Below are positions 7,624 to 16,639 of a stretch of 60,934 nucleotides of DNA, piece after piece. The notes under the pieces were generated by a model that worked only from the letters and a program-made list of their open reading frames with translations, was not told the origin of the DNA and searched no databases. Each line of letters opens with the position of its first letter. Positions within the stretch are counted from its first letter, which is position 1. The DNA is from Bacillus sp. J33 (GTDB lineage: Bacteria; Bacillota; Bacilli; Bacillales; Cytobacillaceae): assembly GCF_000518885.1 (NCBI RefSeq), contig NZ_JAEL01000021.1, forward strand, positions 296 to 61,229. The letters are read 5' to 3'. Made by a program: the position numbers and the translations under genes.

Positions 7624-7652
7624 GCCCTCCCAACCGGAAGGGCTTATTTTTT
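7622..7652. terminator. Bidirectional terminator between cargo pair and amidase
   Basis: AAGCCC...GGGCTT hairpin followed by ATTTTTTT, between convergent genes. Confidence 0.8.
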
Positions 7653-8638
7653 TAATATCCATTTGACTTCAAAACAGCCTGCAACTTCTTACGAGTATTA
7701 GGACCATAAACTCCATCTACTTCATAAGGAAGATAGACCATTTGGAAGCGTCTTACGGCATCCTTAACTTTAGGTCCATAGATCCCATCAGCAGTACCAC
7801 ATTTGAAGTAAACAGCATTCAATGCACGTATTAGCTGATTAACACGAACACCTCTGCTTCCTTCTCTAAGAACACCAGATGGAAGAGGATACTTGTATGA
7901 GGATTGAGGCTTCTTAGGTGTATTTGGCTTAGGAGTATATGCATTCTTGGCTTTACCTAAAATAACCTTTTGGCCAATCATTAGTTTGTTAGGATCCACT
8001 CCAGGGTTAGCCACAATCAAATCATTTACAGTGATGCCGTCATTATTGTTTGCAAGCCCCCAGAACGTGTCTCCTTGCTGAATTATATACGTGCCTGGAG
8101 AAGGTTTTGGAGTGATTTTCCCATCAAGGAACTTAAATACTTTCTGATAATCAAACACGCAGCATGCCTTCCAAGAATACCCCGGCATCTCTTGGTGTGA
8201 TTTATCGCGCTGGCCGATGCCGTCTTTAACTAATGCTGCCTGTAGCTCATCAATTGTAGCCTTTGTGGCATCATCCAGTTTTTCTTTTCGATAATCACCA
8301 GTAACGCAAATGCCTAATGAGTACTGGTTGCTGTTACCAACATGATATGTTCTTAAATGAATATCATTGGCGTAAACGATTTGAGCTCGAGCACCTTTAG
8401 GTGTCATTACAATACGCTTAGGTTCAATAACTAAATGATAACCAACACCTGGCCATCCAAGCGATACATGATATTTCGCGAATGCTTCAGCTGTTGATCC
8501 TGCTAAATGACTTAAAGTTAATGAATGATGCCAAACCCGATCAGTGATCTTTTTGGTCCTTTTTGAATACGAACCTTTTTTCGGAAGCTTCCCTCTCATA
8601 TCAACCAGCTGAGGCAATTTTTCAAATGCGTAAGTCAT
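7652..8638 (-). CDS. Endolysin: N-acetylmuramoyl-L-alanine amidase with LysM and PG-binding domains
   Basis: 328 aa. An N-terminal Amidase_2/PGRP-type domain (about 1-175) contains WHHS with the first zinc histidines near residues 37-38 and cuts the bond between muramic acid and the stem peptide. A LysM module starts at TYIIQQGDTFWGLANNN (about 184-227). A C-terminal PG_binding_1 repeat has REGSRGVRVNQLIRAL and DGIYGPKVKDAVRRFQ, then DGVYGPNTRKKLQ (about 258-325). It is last in the lysis operon, after holin. ATG with GGAGAGG upstream. Confidence 0.9.
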   Translation of the reverse strand: MTYAFEKLPQLVDMRGKLPKKGSYSKRTKKITDRVWHHSLTLSHLAGSTAEAFAKYHVSLGWPGVGYHLVIEPKRIVMTPKGARAQIVYANDIHLRTYHVGNSNQYSLGICVTGDYRKEKLDDATKATIDELQAALVKDGIGQRDKSHQEMPGYSWKACCVFDYQKVFKFLDGKITPKPSPGTYIIQQGDTFWGLANNNDGITVNDLIVANPGVDPNKLMIGQKVILGKAKNAYTPKPNTPKKPQSSYKYPLPSGVLREGSRGVRVNQLIRALNAVYFKCGTADGIYGPKVKDAVRRFQMVYLPYEVDGVYGPNTRKKLQAVLKSNGY

Positions 8639-8660
8639 ATTAACCTCTCCTTTATAAAAA

Positions 8661-8687
8661 AATAAAAGCCGCCCAAAAGGGCAGCTT
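8661..8687 (-). terminator. Hairpin between holin and amidase genes
   Basis: Minus strand GCTGCCC-tttt-GGGCGGC followed by TTTTATTTTTT; probably partial attenuation of amidase transcription. Confidence 0.7.
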
Positions 8688-8982
8688 ATTTACCGTCATC
8701 TTCAAAAGCTTTGGTTGAACTAAATGCTTTTACTGTATTATCTTTTTTCATCAACCCTTGTGCCTGAAGAGCCTTTTTCTGCAGCTGCGCTTTCTTGCTG
8801 GCATAGGTGTTTTTCCACACAGCATACAGGTTAACTAAAAGGGCAAAGGCTGCTGATACTAATACCACAAATGCGTTAATACTTTCTTCAGTAAACCAGT
8901 CAAATGCAATTCCAACCGTAGACAAGAAAAAAAGAAGGGCTGTAAGGAACCCTCCTAAAAGTGTTGCAATATCTTTTTTCAT
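8686..8982 (-). CDS. Phage holin
   Basis: 98 aa with two hydrophobic segments (about 8-28 and 36-58: LLGGFLTALLFFLSTVGIAF and INAFVVLVSAAFALLVNLYA) joined by a short acidic turn, then a lysine-rich cytoplasmic tail. This is the normal class II holin layout. It forms membrane lesions that release the endolysin. Lies between XhlA and amidase genes. AGGAGGAAG before the ATG. Confidence 0.85.
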   Translation of the reverse strand: MKKDIATLLGGFLTALLFFLSTVGIAFDWFTEESINAFVVLVSAAFALLVNLYAVWKNTYASKKAQLQKKALQAQGLMKKDNTVKAFSSTKAFEDDGK

Positions 8983-8984
8983 TT

Positions 8985-9263
8985 TTAACTTCCTCCTTTA
9001 AAAACTGTGAATATAATCGCTATACTTCCACCAATAATCCCCGTGCACATCGCAGTAATAATGGCACCGGTAATTGTCCGCTTTATCCAAGTCGTGTTTT
9101 CATCAATCTTATTAAGCTTCTCATTAATAGAGAATATTTGCTGATCGTGTTTATCTGTGGTTCTCTCCAAATTAGTTACTCGAGTTTCCAGATTATATAC
9201 TCTGCTTTCCATCTTGGTTATTTCTCTTTCTTGTTCATTCACTGCTGTCGCCTCCTGTGTCAC
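8985..9263 (-). CDS. xhlA: XhlA-type hemolysin/holin accessory protein
   Basis: 92 aa. The N-terminal half is a coiled coil (EREITKMESRVYNLETRVTN) and the C-terminus carries one transmembrane helix near WIKRTITGAIITAMCTGIIG (about 62-90). XhlA acts with the holin and amidase in PBSX lysis. GTG start with GGGGGG upstream, two bases from the holin gene. Confidence 0.85.
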   Translation of the reverse strand: MTQEATAVNEQEREITKMESRVYNLETRVTNLERTTDKHDQQIFSINEKLNKIDENTTWIKRTITGAIITAMCTGIIGGSIAIIFTVFKGGS

Positions 9264-9297
9264 TCACAATCCCCCCTTGAAGGCAAAATAAAAAGCC

Positions 9298-10437
9298 CTA
9301 CCTTCGGACTTCCCCGCTAATTTGCGATAATTCCTGCTTTATCTTTTTTATTAAAGTCGGCCGATTGTTCCCGAAGGTGGCCTCGAGCTTATATCCGCCT
9401 GTTTCATATATCTCTTTTACCTCTGTGATCCGGGTATCCATTGTCACACCCCAATCAACGCTTTGGATTGTGACGATATCGCCCAGGTCATAGTCCTCTT
9501 CATATTTAAAGGGACTTTTCGTCAGAACCTGCCCTTCTAAGTATTCCTCCTGGAGAAGCTCGCTCAACTGATGATTTCCTCTGTCAGTAAGAGTTTGGAT
9601 AACCTGTGATTCTGGTATTGGCTGTTCATTTTCGTCTTTTTCCTCTACATCTCGGGCATCGATAAAGATTTCATGTCTATCAATGCCGGAAGCATCACCT
9701 ATCTCGACAATCCGACGATCAACACCCTCACCCTGCCCCCCAACATAAGCAGCGTTTTTATAATTAAGCTCACTCTCTGTGTAATGAAGGGATTGCAAAG
9801 ATTCAAATTGCGGACTGAAAATTACCGGAGGAAGCACCACTTGACCTGCTGTGAGATTATTTCCTTCCTGTGTATCGAAAACAAATTTATTTAAAGTAAA
9901 ATCTACTGAAATATCCCACCCTGTTCCGGTAATTAACGAAATCTCAGAAAGCTCCTCAGCAAGATTTTTAAACCGGGACTGCCAAGATATTGAAGGGCCT
10001 CTATTCTGATTTTCAGCTAAGATAACCTGGTCCATTCTTCTCCTTATATCAGCAGGATTTACAATATTCCGGTCAACATAGTGTTTTAAAACCGTTTCTG
10101 TATTCCCCTGTTTATTGTCATATGCTGTATGAGAAGGAGGCAGGGTTTGCCTTTGGCTGGTTAACGCTTTTAAAGATAAACCTTTAATCAGCCAATTCTC
10201 TGTGGCCTTTCCGTTCTCATCGAGCTCTATTTCCCTGTGTTTGATAATAAAAACTTTCTTGGGATTTATCATGATCAGATTGTTTTTAATTAAGTGCTCA
10301 ACATGCCTTTTATATCTATTGATCCGCAATTCAATCTGGCCAATTCCGCTCCAGGAACGGGTGAACCACATCGATTCATAGTTATCGATTTCACCCTTCA
10401 ACTCAAACCCTAATGTAATAATTCGGATAGGCTGCAT
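9298..10437 (-). CDS. Siphovirus Gp37-like tail-tip protein
   Basis: 379 aa. The start (MQPIRIITLGFELKGEIDNY, then SMWFTRSW and IELRINRY) is characteristic of the siphovirus ReqiPepy6 Gp37-like family, baseplate or tail-associated proteins similar to the N-terminal half of Tal. It lacks the long fibre or peptidase tail of some Tal proteins. Unusually it is encoded after the fibre and XkdW/XkdX genes, next to lysis genes. AAGGAGG before ATG; a weak hairpin follows the stop. Confidence 0.75.
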   Translation of the reverse strand: MQPIRIITLGFELKGEIDNYESMWFTRSWSGIGQIELRINRYKRHVEHLIKNNLIMINPKKVFIIKHREIELDENGKATENWLIKGLSLKALTSQRQTLPPSHTAYDNKQGNTETVLKHYVDRNIVNPADIRRRMDQVILAENQNRGPSISWQSRFKNLAEELSEISLITGTGWDISVDFTLNKFVFDTQEGNNLTAGQVVLPPVIFSPQFESLQSLHYTESELNYKNAAYVGGQGEGVDRRIVEIGDASGIDRHEIFIDARDVEEKDENEQPIPESQVIQTLTDRGNHQLSELLQEEYLEGQVLTKSPFKYEEDYDLGDIVTIQSVDWGVTMDTRITEVKEIYETGGYKLEATFGNNRPTLIKKIKQELSQISGEVRR

Positions 10438-10467
10438 AAGCTACCTCCTTCCGGCACAAAAAAGAAC

Positions 10468-10599
10468 CTATAGAACATATGGTTCATTTGTGATTTCCTG
10501 ATATTGTTCTGGTGTAATCCACTCTGCCCGGACAAATACTTTTACATTGTCATTAGTGTAAAAGCCTCGATCATAATAATATTTAACGTCTGCGTACAT
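10468..10599 (-). CDS. xkdX: XkdX-family protein
   Basis: 43 aa: MYADVKYYYDRGFYTNDNVK followed by VFVRAEWITPEQYQEITNEP and YVL. The pattern YY-x-GFYT-x-DxVK-x-FV-x-A-x-WIT-x-EQY-x-EIT is the XkdX signature. These tiny proteins sit between fibre/XkdW genes and lysis genes in PBSX-like tail modules. The ATG at 10599 follows a GGGGGC-rich region; the stop lies 30 bp before the Gp37-like gene. Confidence 0.9.
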   Translation of the reverse strand: MYADVKYYYDRGFYTNDNVKVFVRAEWITPEQYQEITNEPYVL

Positions 10600-10613
10600 T
10601 CTGAAAAGCCCCC

Positions 10614-10994
10614 TTATTTGATGCCGTTTAAGGCTAGTTTTAACATGATGTTTGCATTTTGGCTTTCTACCATTTTCAACCTTATTTCTTTGTCTGCCAG
10701 CTGCATTAAGTTTTCCGAGTCCTTCTGTTCCAGTGTTTTTATTTGTGCGTCCTTTTCCGCGCTCTGCAGCATAAGGTTTGCTATGCGCTGCGCATCCGTC
10801 AAAGGCTGTGCCGGCGGGTTAGCCTGGTATTCTGCCCAAGCCGCTTCTAGTTCCTCGATTGTTGGTTGTGGCGCATCGAGATTCCACTCAGCTATATACT
10901 CGCCCTTTCCATCCGAATCGTCTCGAGCCACAAAGTCAACCATTTGTTTTGCATCCGGAAATATTAAATTAATTTTTTGGGATAAAGATAGCAA
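10614..10994 (-). CDS. xkdW: XkdW-family tail protein
   Basis: 126 aa if started at the TTG at 10994, which has GAGAAGG eight bases upstream and clears the preceding fibre gene; an open frame back to 11087 overlaps the fibre gene and is less likely. YIAEWNLDAPQPTIEELEAA (about 35-54) and QANPPAQP match XkdW, and the C-terminal half is a coiled coil. XkdW-like proteins are tail-fibre-associated; the exact role is unknown. Confidence 0.8.
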   Translation of the reverse strand: MLSLSQKINLIFPDAKQMVDFVARDDSDGKGEYIAEWNLDAPQPTIEELEAAWAEYQANPPAQPLTDAQRIANLMLQSAEKDAQIKTLEQKDSENLMQLADKEIRLKMVESQNANIMLKLALNGIK

Positions 10995-11010
10995 AATATG
11001 CACCTTCTCT

Positions 11011-12516
11011 CTATAATACTCTTGCAATGCTGATTTCATTAAAGACAGACTCACTGGAATTGCTCTCTGATAGTACATACACATCAATGTAATCTCCTGT
11101 AACTAGATCAAGCGCTATTGACCCAAATACCCCATGCGCCATACTTCCGCTTGCAATTGTTAAGAGGAAAGTCCCGTTTTTGTGTATTCGGAGGTTTCCT
11201 CCTTCTGCTGTAGTGCTGTAGCTTGCGTTTTTCATTGTTACATTGATTTGATAAACACCCTCTTCTTTTGCGGTAAAAGTGCTATTAGAGAATTCGTTCA
11301 GACGATCAACAACTTCTACCGGAAAAGTCAACTTTACAAGTCCGTCGGCAGCGATGGTCTGCCCTTGGCTCGTAGTTGCTCTGATATAGGTTCTATTTTT
11401 CAATGCACCAAATGCTGCGTATTCTGTCCAGGGCCCCCATACACCGCTGCTATAATATCTAAACAATTGCCTTCCTGTTGTCCCTGCTATAAACATTTGC
11501 ATATAGCCGTTTGATGATATAAGCCTGTCTACAACACAAAGCCCTTGCAGTGAATCTGGCCTGTTTGTCGCGGTACCGTTAATGTAATACCGTCCCGGTG
11601 TTGTAAGGGTATTTAAGTCGCCTGAAAAGTTAATGGCCACTCCATCATCATTTGTCAACTTATGAATTTGTGCTCTGTCAGTTGTTACGATTTCAGACCA
11701 AGCATTCCAACCTGTAGAGGTTGTATGCCTCCGCCAAAAAATTCTTGTATTTGTACTGTTCATAAAAGCAATTTGTATAGTGGTATCACTGCTTTCTGCA
11801 ATCAGTTGTAAGAAGAAACTAAAGTTTGATAAAGGGGTGTTTAATGCCCCACTTGAAACTGAGTAAAATCCAGTTTGATATCCATTATTCCAACGAATAC
11901 TATTTAAATCTATATTTCCCAATGCTTTAGGCGTATGTCCTAATCCAAACCCCTTAACCCAATTCATAACATCTTCTTTTGCTTGAGGAACTGTAACTTC
12001 CTCAAGCGTGGTAATCCTGGATCCATCCACAAACGGATCCACAAAATCTGCAGGCCGTTTGTCAGTTATCTGCGACTGGGCAATAGTAGATTGACCTTTT
12101 AAAACCCTTACTTCAGCAAGAGCGATTTCTTTTATAAAAGTTGTTTCTTCAACTGATGGAGCCACTGGAGAGGAAGCAGCAACTCCTTTTTTTACAAATA
12201 CCCTTATAAATCTGTTTTGCTCTGTTAAATCAAGCCTCAATACTACTAGATCAATTCGGTCAAGAGTAGCCTCAGCAGCATCCACATTTAAAGTAAGAGC
12301 ACTGTCATTTTCATACATATGCCCATCTAAAAAAGCAACCCCTGTGCCAACAGTTACAGTCATATCTGTTCCTGTAGTGGTTACATTAAGATCGCTTCCC
12401 TCTTTGTATATTCCATTTTCCAAAAACTTCGCTAAAACTTTTGACCAATCGGCTGCAGAATATATTCGACGGTCTCCAATAGCTGTATTTGAATCAAAGA
12501 AATAAAATTTTTCCAA
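11011..12516 (-). CDS. Tail fibre/receptor-binding protein with C1q-like head
   Basis: 501 aa. An N-terminal attachment region (about 1-160) resembles baseplate-bound fibre bases. The middle has two repeats of pyocin-knob type (GYQTGFYSV...GWNAWSEIV and GRYYINGT...WGPWTEY, about 205-370). The last ~130 residues (TYIRATTSQGQTIAADGLVK to the end) look like a C1q/BclA-type jelly roll: a trimeric head for host recognition. TTG start with AGGAGGTG upstream. Follows the distal tail gene. Confidence 0.75.
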   Translation of the reverse strand: MEKFYFFDSNTAIGDRRIYSAADWSKVLAKFLENGIYKEGSDLNVTTTGTDMTVTVGTGVAFLDGHMYENDSALTLNVDAAEATLDRIDLVVLRLDLTEQNRFIRVFVKKGVAASSPVAPSVEETTFIKEIALAEVRVLKGQSTIAQSQITDKRPADFVDPFVDGSRITTLEEVTVPQAKEDVMNWVKGFGLGHTPKALGNIDLNSIRWNNGYQTGFYSVSSGALNTPLSNFSFFLQLIAESSDTTIQIAFMNSTNTRIFWRRHTTSTGWNAWSEIVTTDRAQIHKLTNDDGVAINFSGDLNTLTTPGRYYINGTATNRPDSLQGLCVVDRLISSNGYMQMFIAGTTGRQLFRYYSSGVWGPWTEYAAFGALKNRTYIRATTSQGQTIAADGLVKLTFPVEVVDRLNEFSNSTFTAKEEGVYQINVTMKNASYSTTAEGGNLRIHKNGTFLLTIASGSMAHGVFGSIALDLVTGDYIDVYVLSESNSSESVFNEISIARVL

Positions 12517-12527
12517 AGTAGCACCTC

Positions 12528-13394
12528 CTATACAGCCACATAGCGCTTTTTATATCTAATTTTTACCGAACCAGTACTATTTGGATCATCAGAAGAGAAG
12601 GAAATGACGTTCTCCCCAAGCTCTAGTTGAAAAAGAATAGGATCCGCTGAAAGGTCAATCCAGTGAAATGCATTTGTCCTGGTACCGTCAGCTGCCACAA
12701 TTTCTACATACTTATTGCCAAATTCAGTGCTCACTTCAAGGCGATCTGTGGCCGATAATGTCCTTTTTATTCTGATTTTCTGGCCGGTAGTCTCATTCGT
12801 AACGGTCGGGTTAATGGCCGGACCATAGAAATCGATAATTACCGGGGTTGCTACATCACCATCATTTAAAATGGTTGCCCGGTTGGCCTTTTCTCCGAAT
12901 TCTACCGGAAACTCAAAGGGGAATTCGAATTTACCTATCCAGGCTGAGAGAGACTCATTAATATCATTTACTTGCTTCCAGAATGGATTGGGGCACTTTA
13001 GGTGAATAAGGGACTTTTGATAGGTTGCCCCTCTGTTTTCAATGCCCGATGGGAAAAACGGAACACTCTCAGCGACTCCCCTTATTTCTTTAATCCCTGT
13101 TTCATCAATATACTGGAGGAGGCCTAAACCCAATTTTGGATTAAATATAGCTGATAACTCCCGGCGTTTTTGAATTAGGTCTTCTGGGTCGGAACCCCTA
13201 ATCTTCAGCTCTATTGTTATTGGCCTTTCTTCAAGGTAGGAATCGATATAGTCACTTCCATCTTGGTATGGTGATTTTTGTGTTTGAATTTCAGCCTCTA
13301 CATCACCAAGGCCATCTACTTTAATCAAATGAAAAGGAGGCCCATGTAATTCAATGATACCCCCTCTTGAATTAATGAAAATAAGCTTACTCAA
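12528..13394 (-). CDS. Distal tail protein (Dit-like)
   Basis: 288 aa. Features typical of the phage tail protein family: PYQDGSDYIDSYLEERPITI (about 42-61), RRELSAIFNPKLGLG and a C-terminal galectin-like beta domain with FGEKANRATILNDGDVATPV and WIDLSADPIL. Such proteins form the hexameric hub joining tail tube and baseplate. TTG start preceded by GAGGTAATG that overlaps the tape-measure stop. Confidence 0.8.
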   Translation of the reverse strand: MSKLIFINSRGGIIELHGPPFHLIKVDGLGDVEAEIQTQKSPYQDGSDYIDSYLEERPITIELKIRGSDPEDLIQKRRELSAIFNPKLGLGLLQYIDETGIKEIRGVAESVPFFPSGIENRGATYQKSLIHLKCPNPFWKQVNDINESLSAWIGKFEFPFEFPVEFGEKANRATILNDGDVATPVIIDFYGPAINPTVTNETTGQKIRIKRTLSATDRLEVSTEFGNKYVEIVAADGTRTNAFHWIDLSADPILFQLELGENVISFSSDDPNSTGSVKIRYKKRYVAV

Positions 13395-13399
13395 TTACA

Positions 13400-15580
13400 T
13401 TACCTCATTCCATATTCCATTCCTAATCTTTGCAACATTTGCTCCTGTTTTCTTGCACTCTGGGAAGGTGTCGACTCAGCTGGTGTAAAATAATTTGTTA
13501 TTTGCGGAGAGAATCCTTTCCCTTGATTTCCGCTAGGCATGTTATCTACGATCTTCTGTCCAATCATTCCTAAAACTGATGGAGATAATGGTAATGCCGC
13601 TTCCTGATAACTCTTGTTATCTCCCACCCCAATAAGACGAGGGCTATTAGCCGGGAATAAACCACCCTCGGCAAACCAATCAACATCAAACCCAGTTGGA
13701 TAAGTAATTGTTTTCCCCAATATCGTTTTACTACCTGTGCTGAGAGAGAATTTAGGAAGTTTAGGTAATGATATATCAGGAAGTTTGAGTTTTAAATTAG
13801 AAAAGAATCCTTTTATATCCTCTATAAATCCCTTGATTTTCTCTTTAGCTGTTTGAATAGGACTAGTTATTTTCTCTTTTACTGAATTGAATTTTTCTCT
13901 AGCACTATTAACTACATCTTGAAATTTATTTTTGGCTCCTGATGCGAGCTCCTGAGCTCTGTTTATTGTTGCAGTTTTGGCTTCAGAAATTTCATTAGAT
14001 ATAGTCGATTTAAGGTTTGAAAATTTTTCCTTCGCCCCATTTAGTAAATCCTGAAATTTGTTTTTTGCTTCTGTAGCAAGTTCTTGAATCTTATTAACTG
14101 CCGCGGTTTTCGCTTCGGAAATCTTATTCGACACAGTAGTTTTGATTAAATTGAATTTTTCTTTTGTTCCATTAACTAAGTCTTGGAATTTCCCCTTGGC
14201 TCCAGATGCTAATTCATTGGCTTTATTTACAACTGCAGTCTTTGCATCCGAGATCTTTTCCGATATTACGTCTTTTAAAATTCCCCATACTAAGATGGTT
14301 GCTTGCTTAATGGCCTCCCACTTTTCTTTAATATCACTCCATAATTCCTTCGCCTTCGCTTTAACGGTATCCCAGTTACGATATAACAAGACGCCTATTG
14401 CGATTAGTCCAGCGATTAAAGCGACAATCCAGGTAATAGGATTAGCAAGCATTGCTGCATTCAAACCATATTGGGCAAGTGTGGCTAACAATGTCCCTGA
14501 TCTATAAGCAAGCATTAATGTATTTATAACTCCAATGATTTGTAATCCTTTCATAATTGCAAGAAATGATCCAACAGCAGTTGCTACTCCGATGACAGTC
14601 TCCCGGATCCCTGGCCAATTATCGGCAATTAAGCTTGTAAATGATTGAATTCCTTCAAGGACGGTTGAACCTAAAGGAGCCAAGTCAGTAACCAAATTTT
14701 TAAAAACTTCTGCAATATTCCCAATCGTCTCTAACAATACCGGCCCATTTTCCTGAACATATGCAATAAAATCCTGAAATGCTGTTGAACTGCTTAATGA
14801 TGCAGCCCATTCTTTAAATCGTTCAGTTAGGTTGAGCAATCCCTCTTCCATAGTTACACCTAAAGGGGTAAAAGCTTGCAATAAGCTGAAAAAGCCTTGC
14901 ATTGTATTTCCTGCAATGTGGGCAAAGTTATAAAGTGCTTCAGCTGCATTAGTCTCTAACCACTCAAAAAATTCCTGGAATCCCCCATCTTCACCAAAAC
15001 TATTCATTTCATCAAGAAGTTCATTGATTACATCTGCCACGTTCGTAATCGTTGGAGCAAGGCCTTGCAATAAGTTTTTAGTAAAGGAAAGGCTAGAGCT
15101 AAACGCTTCAAAAATCGGATCTTCGAATTGTTTTACGAAGTCAGACCAAAAGGACTTGAAGCTCTGAAGATCTTTTAAAGCTTCTCGTTGAGCCTTGCTC
15201 ATATCAGCATACAATGCAGCTAATTCTTTTTGTGCAGCGATTCGTTCCTTGGCAGTGTCTGCATTGGCGATCTTTTCTTCAAGCTGTGCAACCTCGTCTG
15301 CTGCTTCAAACACCTGACCTAAGGCTGAAACAGTTACAGCACCAAACGCTACTGCTCCTATCCCAGCTGCGCTTAGGGAAGAACTTAATGCAAGAACTGC
15401 ACCTGTTGCCGCGGCTGCAGCAGGAACAAAGGAAGTACCTAAGGTGATTGCAGACCCTAATGCAGCCGTTTTAAGTAAAGAAACATTAAGGCTTGCTAAT
15501 CTTGACTGGATTCTCCTTAATCCCCTATTAATGCCGTCATCGTCAATTTGGCTTTCTATAACAACTCTTCCATCAGCCAC
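13400..15580 (-). CDS. Tail tape-measure protein
   Basis: 726 aa. An N-terminal helical, Ala-rich segment with hydrophobic stretch (about 38-95), a long middle helical region with membrane-like helices near 330-400 (ALIAGLIAIGVLLYRNWDTV), then three tandem 44-residue repeats (about 440-570) and a Ser/Gly-rich end. It sets tail length and probably helps DNA cross the cell membrane. GTG start, overlapping the Gp15 gene by 8 bp. The phage tail would be fairly short for a siphovirus. Confidence 0.9.
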   Translation of the reverse strand: MADGRVVIESQIDDDGINRGLRRIQSRLASLNVSLLKTAALGSAITLGTSFVPAAAAATGAVLALSSSLSAAGIGAVAFGAVTVSALGQVFEAADEVAQLEEKIANADTAKERIAAQKELAALYADMSKAQREALKDLQSFKSFWSDFVKQFEDPIFEAFSSSLSFTKNLLQGLAPTITNVADVINELLDEMNSFGEDGGFQEFFEWLETNAAEALYNFAHIAGNTMQGFFSLLQAFTPLGVTMEEGLLNLTERFKEWAASLSSSTAFQDFIAYVQENGPVLLETIGNIAEVFKNLVTDLAPLGSTVLEGIQSFTSLIADNWPGIRETVIGVATAVGSFLAIMKGLQIIGVINTLMLAYRSGTLLATLAQYGLNAAMLANPITWIVALIAGLIAIGVLLYRNWDTVKAKAKELWSDIKEKWEAIKQATILVWGILKDVISEKISDAKTAVVNKANELASGAKGKFQDLVNGTKEKFNLIKTTVSNKISEAKTAAVNKIQELATEAKNKFQDLLNGAKEKFSNLKSTISNEISEAKTATINRAQELASGAKNKFQDVVNSAREKFNSVKEKITSPIQTAKEKIKGFIEDIKGFFSNLKLKLPDISLPKLPKFSLSTGSKTILGKTITYPTGFDVDWFAEGGLFPANSPRLIGVGDNKSYQEAALPLSPSVLGMIGQKIVDNMPSGNQGKGFSPQITNYFTPAESTPSQSARKQEQMLQRLGMEYGMR
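13860..14262 (-). repeat. Three tandem 132-bp repeats in tape-measure gene
   Basis: The encoded unit is 44 aa, of the form KISxAKTAxVNKxxELAxGA then KxKFQDLxNGxKEKF. Limits are approximate. Whole-unit gain or loss would change tail length in steps. Confidence 0.75.
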
Positions 15581-16202
15581 TATCCCTCACCCCTTTCGCT
15601 TGGGATTTAAAGGTATTGGCAAGCGAATTAAATACGCTGGTTACGTCTCTTGGTCCATCTTCAAGTGAATATTGCTGTTTCATTTTCAAAACGTGCTGAC
15701 GGTATTCTTTCGATGATTCCTTTTCAGAAGGTACCTTCATGATCCGATAGCCAATGACTTGCTTAAATGGTGAATTGTCGTCTAGATTATTAAGCAGTGC
15801 CTGGAATTTTTTCCAATGAAGTTTGCCTTTAAGATCAAAAAGATCCAATTTATAGGCAGCAAAAAAAGACGCATATATTAACTCAGCGTCTTTTGAATAA
15901 TCATGTGTTTTTATTTGGGTCTCTCCGCCCTCATTCTTTTCGTCCAAATCGAATCCAAGAAACTCTCTTAATACAAATTTGAACAACTCATAAGCTTCTT
16001 CGAAAGATTCAAGTATTAACTCGTCATATTCGTTTATTAGCAATTGAAGGCCAAGAAAAATCTTTTCTACAAACTCGACTTCTTTATCATCAAACATTTC
16101 TAAGAATAGCAAAATGTTATCGAATGCCATATCAACATTGTAGACCTTTTCTTTATATTCGAAGTGGTCTTCGTCAAATGACATAGTTAAGGTAAAACCC
16201 AT
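15573..16202 (-). CDS. Phage Gp15 family tail-assembly protein
   Basis: 209 aa, highly acidic in the first half with the Gp15 pattern VDMAFDNILLFLEMFDD (about 22-38) and LIYASFFAAYKLDLFDLKGK (about 110-129) and LHWKKFQALLNNL. In A118-like phages Gp15 lies just before the tape measure and acts as tail-assembly chaperone. It starts 1 bp after the preceding small chaperone-like gene, and overlaps the tape-measure start. Confidence 0.85.
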   Translation of the reverse strand: MGFTLTMSFDEDHFEYKEKVYNVDMAFDNILLFLEMFDDKEVEFVEKIFLGLQLLINEYDELILESFEEAYELFKFVLREFLGFDLDEKNEGGETQIKTHDYSKDAELIYASFFAAYKLDLFDLKGKLHWKKFQALLNNLDDNSPFKQVIGYRIMKVPSEKESSKEYRQHVLKMKQQYSLEDGPRDVTSVFNSLANTFKSQAKGVRDSG

Positions 16203-16203
16203 A

Positions 16204-16584
16204 CTACTTCACTTTTTTCTTTTTAGTGTACTTACTGAGTTTTTCTTGCCTGCGCTCATTGATAATTTCGGCTACAGCAAAAACAATTGGAATTAACTCC
16301 TCGGTCTGTTCATCTGAAGTCTTATAAAGCTCTTCTCCTGCATGATCCCCAAATAAAACATCTAATGTTTCTAATGTAATCACTTTGAATTCTTCCTCAA
16401 GGTTCAGCGCTTCCTCAATAGCTATTTTATCCGCGTCAACGACATTCACTTTGTTAACCAAGTCATAAAACTTCTTCAGCTGCTCGCTATATTTCTTGCG
16501 GTCCTCGTCTGTTAGACTAACCTTATAGACTTTTCCAGCGATCTCTATTTCTTCATAGGACTTCTTAAACTCAAACTTACGCAT
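16204..16584 (-). CDS. Tail assembly chaperone-like protein
   Basis: 126 aa, acidic with a Lys-rich C-terminus (KYTKKKKVK). Its place between tail tube and Gp15, and its opening FEFKKSYEEIEIAGKVYKVS, match the first chaperone gene of siphovirus tail modules (gpG-like position). Expression of this pair often uses frameshifting; here the two genes are simply adjacent (1 bp), and I see no clear slippery site at the junction. Confidence 0.7.
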   Translation of the reverse strand: MRKFEFKKSYEEIEIAGKVYKVSLTDEDRKKYSEQLKKFYDLVNKVNVVDADKIAIEEALNLEEEFKVITLETLDVLFGDHAGEELYKTSDEQTEELIPIVFAVAEIINERRQEKLSKYTKKKKVK

Positions 16585-16604
16585 AATATCATCCTTTCAA
16601 ATTT

Positions 16605-16634
16605 AAAAAAAGAGCCGAGGGAACGGCTCTATTC
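16605..16634 (-). terminator. Terminator after the tail-tube gene
   Basis: Minus strand AGAGCCG-ttccc-CGGCTCT followed by seven Ts; probably leaky, tuning the ratio of abundant tail-tube protein to downstream tail genes. Confidence 0.8.
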
Positions 16635-16639
16635 TGTAT

